Assembly: GCF_004923315.1 (NCBI RefSeq)
Contig: NZ_CP039642.1
Location: 62,001-126,000, forward strand
Direction: 5' to 3'
Length of the DNA stretch: 64,000 bases
Source of the DNA: Azospirillum sp. TSA2s
GTDB taxonomy: Bacteria > Pseudomonadota > Alphaproteobacteria > Azospirillales > Azospirillaceae
Below are positions 55,153-63,893 of this stretch, in pieces. Position 1 is the first letter of the stretch; each line of letters opens with the position of its first letter. A model generated the notes under the pieces. It was not told where the DNA came from, made no database searches, and worked only from the letters and a program-made list of their open reading frames with translations. The position numbers and the translations under genes are program-made.

Positions 55153-56262
55153 ATGTCCGCCCTGTTCACGCCCTTCACGCTGAAGGACGTCACCCTGCGC
55201 AACCGCATCGCGGTTCCGCCGATGTGCCAGTACAGCGCCGTCGACGGCGTCATCAACGACTGGCATCTCGTCCATTATCCCGGCCTTGCCCGCGGCGGCG
55301 CCGGTCTGGTGATCGTCGAGGCGACGGCGGTGTCGCCGGAAGGCCGCATCACGCCGGGCTGCACCGGGCTGTGGAACGACGCCCAGGCGGACGGGATGGC
55401 GCGCATCGCCGCCTCCATCGCCGCGGCCGGCGCCGTTCCCGGCATCCAGATCGGCCATGCCGGCCGCAAGGCCAGCGCCAACCGCCCGTGGGAGGGCGAC
55501 GACCACATCGCCGACGGCGATCCGCGCGGCTGGGACACGATCTCGCCATCGGCGGTGCCCTTCGGCCATCATCTGCCGAAGGTGCCGAAGGCGATGACGC
55601 TGGACGACATCGCCCGCGTCCGCGCCGATTTCGTGGCCGCCGCCGTGCGCGCCCGCGACGCCGGCTTCAAATGGCTGGAGCTGCATTTCGCCCATGGCTA
55701 TCTCGGCCAGAGCTTCTTCTCGGTCCATGCCAACACCCGCACCGACCAGTATGGCGGCGACCTTGCCGGGCGCAGCCGCTTCCTGCTGGAAACGCTGGCG
55801 GCGGTGCGCGAGGTGTGGCCGGAAAACCTGCCGCTGACCGCGCGCTTCGGCGTGATCGAATATGACGGGCGCGACGCGGAGACGCTGGCCGAGTCGATCG
55901 AACTCGCCCGCAACTTCCGCGCCGGCGGGCTGGATCTGCTGAGCGTCAGCGTCGGCTTTTCCACCCCCGACGCCCGCGTCCCGTGGGGGCCGGCCTTCCT
56001 GGCGCCGGTCGCCGAGCGGGTGCGGCTCGAGGCGGAGCTGCCGGTGGCGGCGGCCTGGGGCATCGACGCGCCGAAGATCGCCAACCGCACAATCGCCGAC
56101 GGGCAGCTGGATCTGGTGATGGTCGGCCGCGCCCATCTGGCCAACCCGCATTATCCCTACCGCGCCGCCAAGGAACTGGGCGAGGAGCGTCCGTCCTGGG
56201 TGCTGCCGGCGCCCTACGCCCACTGGCTGGAGCGTTACCGCGCCACTGATGCGGCGGAGTGA
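55153..56262 (+). CDS. Old yellow enzyme-type NADH:flavin oxidoreductase (XenA/YqjM-like)
   Basis: A 369-residue FMN TIM-barrel. The opening LFTPFTLKDVTLRNRIAVPP with MCQYSAVDG (Cys at the XenA/YqjM position), the catalytic pair in IQIGHAGRKASANRPW, and FKWLELHFAHGYLGQSFFS mark the thermophilic-like OYE group. It reduces alkene bonds of unsaturated aldehydes or ketones, nitroesters or similar electrophiles; the natural substrate is unknown. It starts 94 nt after the peptidase gene. A hairpin (56284-56307) follows. Confidence 0.9.
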   Translation: MSALFTPFTLKDVTLRNRIAVPPMCQYSAVDGVINDWHLVHYPGLARGGAGLVIVEATAVSPEGRITPGCTGLWNDAQADGMARIAASIAAAGAVPGIQIGHAGRKASANRPWEGDDHIADGDPRGWDTISPSAVPFGHHLPKVPKAMTLDDIARVRADFVAAAVRARDAGFKWLELHFAHGYLGQSFFSVHANTRTDQYGGDLAGRSRFLLETLAAVREVWPENLPLTARFGVIEYDGRDAETLAESIELARNFRAGGLDLLSVSVGFSTPDARVPWGPAFLAPVAERVRLEAELPVAAAWGIDAPKIANRTIADGQLDLVMVGRAHLANPHYPYRAAKELGEERPSWVLPAPYAHWLERYRATDAAE

Positions 56263-56283
56263 GGTTGGTGCAGTAATGGAGAC

Positions 56284-56307
56284 GGCCTGCGGAAGGACCG
56301 CAGGCCT
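56284..56307 (+). terminator. Hairpin after the OYE gene
   Basis: GGCCTGCGG and CCGCAGGCC form a 9-bp stem with loop AAGGA. There is no T-run, so termination strength is uncertain. Confidence 0.5.
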
Positions 56308-56316
56308 CTCTCGGCC

Positions 56317-56334
56317 GTCATTCCCGCGAAGGCG
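56317..56334. repeat. Family A repeat, copy 4, left fragment split by the IS element
   Basis: GTCATTCCCGCGAAGGCG, the left arm of a family A copy, ends exactly at the IS boundary. The rest of the copy resumes at 57641 after a 10-bp target duplication. Confidence 0.93.
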
Positions 56335-57640
56335 CACTGCTGTCCGGGATTTTATGATGGATTGCAGCTGCACGGCAGACAAAGCCAGAGTTCTGGCCCA
56401 AAATCGCAGTCGCCAAACATAGATTTTGAGGTCTGCCGTGCCGTTCCAAGCTAGCGGATTTTTGCGCCTTGTGGAACCTCTGGACCGTCGTGCGGTGAAC
56501 AGGATTGTCGTGCGGCACCGGGGCAATCATGGGGTCGGGACGGGGGACAAGGGCTGGACGTGCCAGCGGCACCTCAAGGCGATGCTTTTCGCCCAGTTCG
56601 CCGGGCTGAAGAGCCTTCGCGAGATTGCGGAGGGCTTGGCGGCCCAGCCGGCGGGCCTGTACCACACCGGCCTGCGTCCGGTGAGCAAGAGCACGCTCAG
56701 CGATGCCTCGGCGGCACGGCCTGCGGCGGTGTTCCGGGAGATTGCCGATCTAGTCATGGGCGGCTTGGCCCGGTCGGTGCGTCAGGAAAGTCGGGAGTTG
56801 GTGCGGCTGATCGACGGCTCTCCGATCATGTTGCGGGACCGCCGCTTCAACTGGGCCGAAGCTGATTCTCGCTGCCGTGGCCTGAAGCTGCATCTGGCCT
56901 ACGATCCGCGGGCGGCCACGCCGGTCCATTTTGCCGTGGAAACGCCTAAGCTTAGCGAAATCAAGGTCGCGCGGCGTCTGCCGTTCGTTGCCGGGACCAC
57001 CTACGTCTTCGACAAGGGATACACGGATTATTGCTGGTGGCATGAGATCACCATGGCAGGGGCGCTGTTCGTGACCCGGCTGAAGAGCAATGCCCGCCGC
57101 CGGGTGGAGCGAAGCGTCGAGGCGGTTGGCGACAACATCGAAGCGGACCGCCGGGTGAAGATCGGCCACAGGAAGCCACGTGGCGGCGCGACCAACCCGC
57201 TCTATGACACCGAACTTCGTGAAGTGGTGGTGGCGCGCCCGGATAAGGAGCCACTCCATCTGATCACCAATGATCTTGACCGGTCTGCCCAGGAGATCGC
57301 CAATCTCTATAAGGAACGCTGGCAGATTGAGTTGTTCTTCAAGTGGATCAAACAGAACCTCAAGCTGAAGACATTCTTCGGTCGCTCAGAGAATGCCGTC
57401 AGAATTCAGATCTACACGGCATTGATTGCCTTCTGCTTGTTGCGGCTATTCCAGAACACCTACGCCAAAAACCACGTTGGCGGTGCGAAGGCCCTCAAGG
57501 TCAGGCTCAAGGTTGCACTCTTCGAACCTTTCAACACCACCAATCGCTGTCCGACAAGGCCACGGCCACCGCAAAAACGACCGCCAGACCGCCAACTCAG
57601 CCTCAAACTGGCCGAGCCCTGAAAATCCCGGACAGCAGTG
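56335..57640 (+). mobile_element. IS4-family insertion sequence, 1306 bp
   Basis: Bounded by perfect 19-bp inverted repeats (CACTGCTGTCCGGGATTTT at 56335-56353 and its complement at 57622-57640), with a 10-bp direct duplication CGCGAAGGCG on each side (56325-56334 and 57641-57650). It carries one transposase gene. The intact ends and exact duplication indicate a recent, possibly active insertion. The right inverted repeat begins at the last base of the transposase stop codon. Confidence 0.95.
56438..57622 (+). CDS. IS4-family DDE transposase
   Basis: A 394-residue transposase. The DDE triad is consistent with the Asp in RLIDGSPIML, the Asp in YVFDKGYTDY and the Glu of the YREK motif (YKERWQIELFFKWIK: Y-x2-R-x3-E-x6-K), the IS4-family signature. 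An N-terminal domain (about 25-100; HLKAMLFAQFAGLKSLREIA) precedes the catalytic core. A GTG at 56438 with GAGG upstream is chosen; a TTG at 56426 is also possible. The C-terminus is Arg/Pro-rich. The gene appears complete. Confidence 0.92.
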   Translation: MPFQASGFLRLVEPLDRRAVNRIVVRHRGNHGVGTGDKGWTCQRHLKAMLFAQFAGLKSLREIAEGLAAQPAGLYHTGLRPVSKSTLSDASAARPAAVFREIADLVMGGLARSVRQESRELVRLIDGSPIMLRDRRFNWAEADSRCRGLKLHLAYDPRAATPVHFAVETPKLSEIKVARRLPFVAGTTYVFDKGYTDYCWWHEITMAGALFVTRLKSNARRRVERSVEAVGDNIEADRRVKIGHRKPRGGATNPLYDTELREVVVARPDKEPLHLITNDLDRSAQEIANLYKERWQIELFFKWIKQNLKLKTFFGRSENAVRIQIYTALIAFCLLRLFQNTYAKNHVGGAKALKVRLKVALFEPFNTTNRCPTRPRPPQKRPPDRQLSLKLAEP

Positions 57641-57715
57641 CGCGAAGGCGGGAATCCAGTCCACATAGGCACTTGGGTGCGAAGTTTCCTGGTTCCCCGC
57701 CTTCGCGGGGATGAC
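57641..57715. repeat. Family A repeat, copy 4, right fragment
   Basis: Starts with the duplicated CGCGAAGGCG and continues GGAATCC... to CCCGCCTTCGCGGGGATGAC. Joined to 56317-56324, it rebuilds a normal family A copy. Confidence 0.93.
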
Positions 57716-57748
57716 GGCCGAAGTTCGTTCTCTAACAGCCGCCCGGCG

Positions 57749-58792
57749 TCACCCCGCTTCCGCCGCGGAGGAGGCGCTCCACAGGTTGATGCCGGCGTCG
57801 GCGACGGCGTGGGTGTCGATCTCCGCCAACTCCTCCGACGTGAAGGACAGGTTGTTCAGCGCGTCCAACGAGTTGTCGAGCTGCTCGACATTGCGGGCGC
57901 CGATCAGGGCGGAGGTGACGCGCGGATCGCGCAGGACCCAGGCGATGGCCATCTGCGCCAGCGTCTGGCCGCGGCGCTGGGCGATGGCGTCGAGCGCCCG
58001 GATGCGCTCCAGGTTTTCCGGCGACAGGAAGTTGGCCCGCAGGGTCCCGCCCTTGGCGGCGCGGGCGTCCGCAGGTTGGCCGCCCAGGTATTTGTTGGTC
58101 AGCATGCCCTGCGCCAGCGGCGAGAAGGCGATGCAGCCCATGCCGAGATCCTCCAGCGTCTCCAGCAGCCCGCCTTCCACCCAGCGGTTCAGCATGGAGT
58201 AGGAGGGCTGGTGGATCAGGCAGGGGGTGCCCAGATCCTTCAGGATGCCGGCCGCCCGCCGCGTCATCTCCGGCGAGTAGGAGGAGATGCCGACATAGAG
58301 CGCCTTGCCCTGGCGGACGATGTGGTCGAGCGCGCCCATCGTCTCCTCCAGCGGGGTGCGGGGATCGACGCGGTGCGAATAGAAGATGTCGACATAGTCG
58401 AGACCCATCCGCTTCAGGCTCTGGTCCAGGCTGGAGACCAGATATTTGCGGGAGCCCCAGTTGCCGTAGGGGCCGGGCCACATCTCGTAACCGGCCTTGG
58501 TCGAGATCACCATCTGGTCGCGGTAGGGACGGAAATCGGTGGCGAGGACGCGGCCGAAATTCTCCTCCGCCGAGCCCGGCGGCGGGCCGTAGTTGTTGGC
58601 GAGGTCGAAATGGGTGACGCCGCGGTCGAAGGCCCGGCGCAGCACGGCGCGCCCGGTGGCGAACACGTCGGTGCCGCCGAAATTCTGCCAAAGCCCCAGC
58701 GAAATGGCCGGCAGGTCCAGCCCGCTGCGGCCGGTGCGGCGATAGCTCATGCCGTCGTATCGCCGGTCGGCGGCAAGGTAGGGCGGCTGCAT
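57749..58792 (-). CDS. Aldo/keto reductase, YghZ-like
   Basis: A 347-residue reductase of the YghZ/L-glyceraldehyde-3-phosphate reductase group. The catalytic residues appear in THFDLANNYGPPPGSAEENF (Asp, Tyr), VISTKAGYEMW (Lys) and DIFYSHRVDP (His). The segment NNYGPPPGSAE with GYEMWPGPYG is characteristic of YghZ. YghZ-type enzymes reduce L-glyceraldehyde 3-phosphate and methylglyoxal. GGGAGAA about 6 nt before the ATG at 58792 fixes the start. It is downstream of the IS element. Confidence 0.9.
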   Translation of the reverse strand: MQPPYLAADRRYDGMSYRRTGRSGLDLPAISLGLWQNFGGTDVFATGRAVLRRAFDRGVTHFDLANNYGPPPGSAEENFGRVLATDFRPYRDQMVISTKAGYEMWPGPYGNWGSRKYLVSSLDQSLKRMGLDYVDIFYSHRVDPRTPLEETMGALDHIVRQGKALYVGISSYSPEMTRRAAGILKDLGTPCLIHQPSYSMLNRWVEGGLLETLEDLGMGCIAFSPLAQGMLTNKYLGGQPADARAAKGGTLRANFLSPENLERIRALDAIAQRRGQTLAQMAIAWVLRDPRVTSALIGARNVEQLDNSLDALNNLSFTSEELAEIDTHAVADAGINLWSASSAAEAG

Positions 58793-59197
58793 GGCGTTCT
58801 CCCGATGTGATCTTGAGTGATATATCAGCATAGGGCGGGGGTGGGGGCGGGCGCAATGGCGCGGCCGGTCGTATCACTGCGGGAAGGGGAGAGCGGCCGG
58901 CGGATTGGGCCACGCGACCGGCACAATGCTACCATGACAATCCGGTGGTCCGGCCTTCACTTGTCACACAAACCATCTGCGAGGCCGAACCATATCAGTG
59001 GAGACCGGCGCAACCCTTCGTATCGCAAGGGTTTTTCCGGTCCGTCGAAGGTGGCGGTTGTGCCTGTGGCCGAAAAGATACATCCGACATCGGAAATGTA
59101 ATGGTGACAATGTTCCGTTTGACCCCGCCGAATACGTCTCCATAATCCTGATTGTCTCGATTGTTCGAGCGTTGTGCGCCAGATGATGGAGGATCCG
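58793..59197. other. Divergent promoter region
   Basis: About 400 bp between the divergent YghZ-like and DUF1127 genes. I see no repeat element or small gene; short AT-richer patches near 58800-58830 and 59080-59170 are the likely promoter sites for the two sides. Confidence 0.4.
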
Positions 59198-59449
59198 ATG
59201 CGCCACACCGATGTGACCAGCAGTTCCGGCCCGTACACGGCAGCCCCGGGCGCCGTCCCGGCCGCCGACCGCGTCACCCGTGTCGCCTCGCGCCCCTTCT
59301 GGCGGCTGCTCGACGTGTTGTTTTCCGCGATGGAACGGCGCAAACAACGTCATGCACTGATGAGGCTCGACGACCATCAGCTCAAGGACATCGGCGTCAG
59401 CCGGTCCGAGGTGGAGCAGGAGGTGTCGAAGCCGTTCTGGCGGGGATGA
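59198..59449 (+). CDS. DUF1127 small protein
   Basis: An 83-residue protein. The C-terminal DUF1127 motif (MRLDDHQLKDIGVSRSEVEQ) is complete; the preceding helix is FWRLLDVLFSAMERRKQRHA. Small basic DUF1127 proteins in alphaproteobacteria have been linked to phosphate, RNA or carbon metabolism and stress; the role here is unknown. GGAGG 5 nt before the ATG at 59198 is a strong ribosome-binding site. The GNAT gene starts 4 nt after the stop, so they are probably co-transcribed. Confidence 0.85.
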   Translation: MRHTDVTSSSGPYTAAPGAVPAADRVTRVASRPFWRLLDVLFSAMERRKQRHALMRLDDHQLKDIGVSRSEVEQEVSKPFWRG

Positions 59450-59453
59450 GACG

Positions 59454-59903
59454 ATGGCCGACAAATCCATTCAGGGCGAATCCGTTCAGGGACAATCCGG
59501 TCCGATCGAATACGCGGTCGAACCGGACCTGAGCGCCGACGATTTCATCGACGTTCTGGAACGCTCCGGGCTGGCCGAACGCCGGCCCGTGGGCGACCGC
59601 CCGCGGGTGGAGGCGATGCTGCGCAACGCCGGCCTGATCATCACCGCGCGAGAGGATGGACGGCTGGTCGGCGTCGCCCGGTCGATCACCGACTTCGTCT
59701 ATTGCTGCTATCTGTCCGACCTCGCCGTCGACCGCGCCCTGCAGGGGCGCGGCATCGGCAAGGAGCTGATGCGCCGCACCCGCGACGCGATGGGGCCGGG
59801 CACCATGTGCCTGCTGCTGTCCGCACCCAAGGCCATCAGCTTCTACGAGCAGGCCGGGCTGAAGCGGCACGAGCAGGCTTTCCTGTTCACCGATCTGGAA
59901 TAA
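59454..59903 (+). CDS. GNAT-family N-acetyltransferase
   Basis: A 149-residue acetyltransferase. The acetyl-CoA loop reads YLSDLAVDRALQGRGIGKEL (Q/R-x-x-G-x-G/A form at LQGRGIGKEL), followed by the C-terminal motif ISFYEQAGLKRHEQAF. The first 20 residues are a Gln/Ser repeat leader. The acceptor is unknown. It lies 4 nt after the DUF1127 gene and 25 nt before the dehydratase gene, suggesting a three-gene transcript. Confidence 0.87.
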   Translation: MADKSIQGESVQGQSGPIEYAVEPDLSADDFIDVLERSGLAERRPVGDRPRVEAMLRNAGLIITAREDGRLVGVARSITDFVYCCYLSDLAVDRALQGRGIGKELMRRTRDAMGPGTMCLLLSAPKAISFYEQAGLKRHEQAFLFTDLE

Positions 59904-59928
59904 GACACCCGGGAGGAGCACCGCCGCC

Positions 59929-60942
59929 ATGCCCGATACGATCATCAAGAGCGCGACCGATACCACCGGTCTCGCCATCTCCTACGACGATGTGGCCGGG
60001 GCGGCGGAGCGGATCGCCGGCGTCGCCCACCGCACGCCGGTGCTGACCAGCCGCACCGCCGACACGCTGACCGGCGGCGAGCTGCTGTTCAAGTGCGAGA
60101 ACTTCCAGCGCACCGGCGCCTTCAAGATCCGCGGCGCCTACAACGCCATCGCCCGGTTCACGCCGGTGCAGCGCGCGGTCGGCGTCGTCGCCTATTCGTC
60201 CGGCAACCACGCCCAGGCCATCGCCCTGGCGGCGTCGATGCTGCGGGTGAAGGCGACCATCGTCATGCCGCAGGACGCCCCGGCGTCCAAGCTGGCGGCC
60301 ACCCGCGGCTATGGCGCCGACGTTGTGCTGTACGACCGCTATGCCGAGCCGCCCGACGCCGCCGTCGCCCGCGTTCTGGAAGAGCGGGGCGGCATCTTCA
60401 TCCCGCCCTTCGACCATGGCCATGTGATGGCGGGGCAGGGCACCGTCGCCAAGGAGCTGATCGAGGAGGTTCTGGCGGGCGGCGGCGCACCGCTGGACCT
60501 GCTGGTGGTGCCGACCAGCGGCGGCGGGCTGCTGGCCGGCTGCGCGGTGGCGGCGAAGGCGCTGAACCCCGGCTGCCGCGTGATCGGCATCGAGCCGGAG
60601 GCCGGCAACGACGCCCAGCAGAGCCTGCGCAGCGGCAGCATCGTCCGCATCGAACCGCCGAAGACCATCGCCGACGGCGCCCAGAGCCGCAATGTCGGCC
60701 AGCTGACCTTCCCGGTGATGCAGCGGCTGGTCGACGACATCGACACCGTCACCGACGACCAGCTGGTCGACGCCATGCGCTTCTTCGCCAGCCGGATGAA
60801 GATGCTGGTCGAGCCGACCGGCTGCCTCGCCGCCGCCGCGGTGCTGTCCGGCAAGATCGACGTGCGCGGCAAGCGCGTCGGCATCGTCGTCACCGGCGGG
60901 AACGTCGACCTCGGCCGCTTCGCCGCGCTGGTGGCGGGCTGA
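59929..60942 (+). CDS. PLP-dependent threonine/serine dehydratase-like enzyme
   Basis: A 337-residue fold-type II PLP enzyme without an ACT regulatory domain, as in catabolic threonine dehydratases. The PLP Lys is in FQRTGAFKIRGAYN (about K65), the substrate loop is YSSGNHAQAIA and the phosphate-binding loop is TSGGGLLAG. It probably deaminates threonine or serine to the 2-oxo acid; 3-hydroxyaspartate or serine racemase activity cannot be excluded. GGGAGGAG precedes the ATG. Confidence 0.87.
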   Translation: MPDTIIKSATDTTGLAISYDDVAGAAERIAGVAHRTPVLTSRTADTLTGGELLFKCENFQRTGAFKIRGAYNAIARFTPVQRAVGVVAYSSGNHAQAIALAASMLRVKATIVMPQDAPASKLAATRGYGADVVLYDRYAEPPDAAVARVLEERGGIFIPPFDHGHVMAGQGTVAKELIEEVLAGGGAPLDLLVVPTSGGGLLAGCAVAAKALNPGCRVIGIEPEAGNDAQQSLRSGSIVRIEPPKTIADGAQSRNVGQLTFPVMQRLVDDIDTVTDDQLVDAMRFFASRMKMLVEPTGCLAAAAVLSGKIDVRGKRVGIVVTGGNVDLGRFAALVAG

Positions 60943-61041
60943 GGAGGCTTTTGCGCTGCGATAAATCCTCCTTTCCTCCGGCTATGGCATTCACACGTCT
61001 CAGCGTCACGTAAAGCGTTGCGATAAAACACTTCTTCGGCC

Positions 61042-61122
61042 GTCATTCCCGCGAAGGCGGGAATCCGGACTCCGCAGGTGCCTCCACTGGAAACCCTGGA
61101 TCCCCGCCTTCGCGGGGATGAC
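61042..61122. repeat. Family A palindromic repeat, copy 5
   Basis: GTCATTCCCGCGAAGGCGGG to CCCGCCTTCGCGGGGATGAC, 81 bp, in the gap between the dehydratase and PhzF genes. Nearby, the short segments TATGGCATTCACAC (60983) and GTGTGAATGCCATA (61166) are reverse complements that bracket the repeat, about 170 bp apart. Confidence 0.92.
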
Positions 61123-61201
61123 GCGAAGTTCATTTCGCTCCAGAGACTTAGCAATGTCTGGACATGTGTGAATGCCATAAACGGGGAGAGGGAATCAAAC
61201 T

Positions 61202-61217
61202 CCCCCAAAACGTAAGG
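61202..61217 (-). repeat. Iteron-like 16-mer at the PhzF gene
   Basis: CCCCCAAAACGTAAGG keeps both ends of the origin iteron (CCCCC and GTAAGG). It lies 10-26 nt before the PhzF ATG, and its AGG is part of that gene's ribosome-binding site, so the match may be partly coincidental. Confidence 0.35.
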
Positions 61218-61227
61218 AACGCTCGCC

Positions 61228-62034
61228 ATGACCGGGAAAGCCATGCGCCTGCCCATCTATCAGGTCGATGCCTTCACCGACCGCGTCTTCGCCGGCAACC
61301 CGGCGGCGGTCGTGCCGCTGGAGTCCTGGCTGCCCGACGCGCAGATGCTGGCCATCGCGGCGGAGAACAATCTGGCGGAGACCGCCTTCTTCATCCGCAC
61401 TGGTGATGGGTTCGAACTTCGCTGGTTCACCCCGGCGGTGGAGGTCGATCTGTGCGGCCACGCGACGCTGGCGACCGCCTTCGTCATCTCCACCATCCTG
61501 GAGCCGGGCCGCGGGCGCATGGAGTTCGCCACCCGGCAGGCCGGCACGCTGACCGTGACCCGCGACGGCGACCGCTACACGCTGGACTTCCCCAACCGTC
61601 CGGCCAAGCCGGCGGAGCGGGTCGATCCCAATCTGCTGGCGGCGCTGGGCGGACCGGCGCCGGTCGCGATCCTGAGCGGGCGCGACTATCTGGTGGTATA
61701 CGAGTCGGCCGACGCGGTGCGGGCGCTGGCGCCGGACATGGCGCTGCTGTCGAAGCTCGACCTGTTCGCGGTCTGCGTCACCGCGCCGGGAGAGAATGGG
61801 GTCGATTTCGTGTCGCGGCTGTTTGCCCCGGCCCAGGGCATCCCGGAGGACCCGGTCACCGGCTCCACCCACTGCATGCTGACCCCCTATTGGGCGGAGC
61901 GGCTGGGCAAGACGGTGCTGACGGCGCGTCAGGTCTCGGCCCGTGGCGGCGACCTGCTGTGCGAACTGGCCGGCGACCGGGTGAGGATCGGCGGGCAGGC
62001 GGTGCTGTATCTCGAAGGCTCGATCCTGGTGTGA
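61228..62034 (+). CDS. PhzF-family isomerase or epimerase-like protein
   Basis: A 268-residue PhzF-fold protein. The opening IYQVDAFTDRVFAGNPAAVV, the catalytic Glu in AENNLAETAFF, VDLCGHATLATAFV and EDPVTGSTHCMLTPYWAERL are all conserved. PhzF of phenazine synthesis isomerises a dihydroanthranilate; most bacterial relatives, as here with no phenazine genes nearby, have unknown substrates. AGGA lies about 10 nt before the ATG. The next gene starts 12 nt after the stop. Confidence 0.9.
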   Translation: MTGKAMRLPIYQVDAFTDRVFAGNPAAVVPLESWLPDAQMLAIAAENNLAETAFFIRTGDGFELRWFTPAVEVDLCGHATLATAFVISTILEPGRGRMEFATRQAGTLTVTRDGDRYTLDFPNRPAKPAERVDPNLLAALGGPAPVAILSGRDYLVVYESADAVRALAPDMALLSKLDLFAVCVTAPGENGVDFVSRLFAPAQGIPEDPVTGSTHCMLTPYWAERLGKTVLTARQVSARGGDLLCELAGDRVRIGGQAVLYLEGSILV

Positions 62035-62046
62035 GGGAGGCCGGCG

Positions 62047-62391
62047 ATGGCTGAGGATACGGTCCTTCTGTTTTCCTACGGCACCCTGCAGCAGGAGAAT
62101 GTGCAGATGGCATCCTTCGGCCGGCTGCTGGCCGGGCGGCCGGATGCCATGCCAAGGTATCGCTGCGACATGCTGGAGATCACCGATCCGGAGGTGATCC
62201 GCACCAGCGGCAAGCGCTTCCACCCCGTGGTGAGCGAAAGCGGCGATCCGGCCGACGAGGTCGCCGGAACCCTGTTCGAGATTACCGCGGAAGAACTGGC
62301 GGCTGCCGATTCGTACGAGGTCGCGGATTACAGGCGCGTCATGGTCCGGCTGAAGTCGGGGGCGGAGGCCTGGGTGTATGTGAAGGCGTGA
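62047..62391 (+). CDS. Gamma-glutamylcyclotransferase-like protein
   Basis: A 114-residue protein of the GGCT/AIG2-like fold. The substrate loop LLFSYGTLQQENVQ (YGTL motif) and the acidic LAAADSYEVADYRRVMV segment with a Glu-Val in the active-site region are present. Such enzymes release 5-oxoproline from gamma-glutamyl amines or amino acids. It lies 12 nt after PhzF and has GGGAGG upstream, so the two are probably one transcript. Confidence 0.85.
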   Translation: MAEDTVLLFSYGTLQQENVQMASFGRLLAGRPDAMPRYRCDMLEITDPEVIRTSGKRFHPVVSESGDPADEVAGTLFEITAEELAAADSYEVADYRRVMVRLKSGAEAWVYVKA

Positions 62392-62437
62392 GGGTGAAGG
62401 CGTGAGCGCGGGGCCCGTCACCGCTTGGCCGCCGCTG

Positions 62438-62974
62438 CTATCGCATCACCTTCTCGAAGCGGAACATCTCGCCGCCGCCGGGCAGGCCGGAGGGGCCGGG
62501 CCAATGCGGGTCGGGGTGACGGGCGCCGAAGAACTCGACGATCTTGAAGCCGCACTTGTTCACATAGAAATGGATGTTCCGTTTCTCGAAATAAGGCGTG
62601 TGGGTCTGCCAGACCAGCGTTCCGGGATAGCGCCGCTCGATCGCCATCCAGGCTTTGAAGCCCAATCCCCGGCCATGCTGCGCCGGCGACAGGAAGAACA
62701 GGTCCAGCGAATTGCGCTGCGTCGCCTCGTCGATCACGACGACGGCGCCGCCGACCCTTTGGCCATCGCAAAGGATATGCAGAAGCTCGGTGCCCGGCGC
62801 GTTCATCGACTCGTCGAGATCGCTGCCGCGGGGAATCGAATCGTCGGGAAGGCACCCGAACTCCTCGATGACGGCGACCGCGAAGGACGCCTCCATCTCG
62901 CTCTTGAAGGCCGGCAGATCGCCGGGCCCGACCGTGGCGAGGGAAACCTCGCCGTGCTGCTTGGTCCTGGTCAT
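62438..62974 (-). CDS. GNAT-like acetyltransferase
   Basis: A 178-residue protein with a GNAT fold: central strands [19 protein letters not shown] and [20 protein letters not shown] (acetyl-CoA loop HGRGLG), then a C-terminal [14 protein letters not shown], where many family members have the FY-x-x-x-GF motif. The acceptor is unknown. It lies 28 nt downstream of rpoH on the same strand but with no good ribosome-binding site visible. Confidence 0.82.
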   Translation of the reverse strand: MTRTKQHGEVSLATVGPGDLPAFKSEMEASFAVAVIEEFGCLPDDSIPRGSDLDESMNAPGTELLHILCDGQRVGGAVVVIDEATQRNSLDLFFLSPAQHGRGLGFKAWMAIERRYPGTLVWQTHTPYFEKRNIHFYVNKCGFKIVEFFGARHPDPHWPGPSGLPGGGEMFRFEKVMR

Positions 62975-63002
62975 GACGCTGTGGCGGCGGTCGGGTTTCC
63001 CC

Positions 63003-63893
63003 TTACGCCTCCGTCTCCATCTTCTGTTCGACCGCGGCGGCCTTGATTGCCTTCTGCAGCTTCTCGAAGGCGCGCACCTCGATCTGGCGGACGCGCTCGC
63101 GGCTGATGCCGTATTTCTGCGACAGATCCTCCAGCGTCGTCGGCGCCTCGCGCAGGCGGCGTTCGGTCAGGATGTCGCGTTCGCGGTCGTTCAGCGCGGT
63201 CATGGCGTTCGCCAGCAGCTTGCGGCGCTTGCCCAGCTCCTCGCGGTCGGCGAGCGTGATCTCCTGGCTGGCGGTCTCGTCGACCAGGAAATCCTGCCAT
63301 TCGCCCTCGCTCTCCGCCCGCAGGGGGGCGTTCAGCGAATGGTCGGGGCTGGCGAGGCGCCGGTTCATGTTGACGACGTCCTGTTCCGGAACGTCCAACT
63401 TGGTGGCGATGGCCTGGACCTGCTCCGGCGACAGGTCGCCTTCCTCGATCGCCTGCATCTGGCCCTTCAGCCGGCGCAGGTTGAAGAACAGCTTCTTCTG
63501 GGCGGCCGTCGTGCCCATCTTCACCAGCGACCAGCTGTGCAGGATGTATTCCTGGATCGCCGCGCGAATCCACCACATCGCATAGGTCGCCAGCCGGAAG
63601 CCGCGGTCGGGGTCGAAACGCTTCACCGCCTGCATCATGCCGACATTGCCTTCGGAGATCAGCTCCGACAATGGCAGGCCGTAGCCGCGGTAGCCCATCG
63701 CGATCTTGGCCACCAGACGCAGATGGCTGGTGACGAGCTGATGGGCGGCGCCGGAATCCTCATGCTGCTGCCAGCTCTTGGCCAGCATGTATTCCCGCTC
63801 CGGCTCCAGCATCGGGAACTTGCGGATCTCCTGGAGATAGCGGGACAGATTGCTCTCGGACCCGATGGCCGGAAGATTGGATGCCGTCGCCAT
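63003..63893 (-). CDS. rpoH: RNA polymerase sigma-32 factor
   Basis: A 296-residue heat-shock sigma factor. Region 2 includes [20 protein letters not shown] and [20 protein letters not shown]. The RpoH box is [12 protein letters not shown], which separates RpoH from RpoD. Region 4.2 has [20 protein letters not shown]. It directs transcription of chaperone and protease genes; many alphaproteobacteria have two or more rpoH copies. GGAGAGG about 10 nt before the ATG at 63893 fixes the start. The promoter region is cut by the window edge at 64000. Confidence 0.95.
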   Translation of the reverse strand: MATASNLPAIGSESNLSRYLQEIRKFPMLEPEREYMLAKSWQQHEDSGAAHQLVTSHLRLVAKIAMGYRGYGLPLSELISEGNVGMMQAVKRFDPDRGFRLATYAMWWIRAAIQEYILHSWSLVKMGTTAAQKKLFFNLRRLKGQMQAIEEGDLSPEQVQAIATKLDVPEQDVVNMNRRLASPDHSLNAPLRAESEGEWQDFLVDETASQEITLADREELGKRRKLLANAMTALNDRERDILTERRLREAPTTLEDLSQKYGISRERVRQIEVRAFEKLQKAIKAAAVEQKMETEA

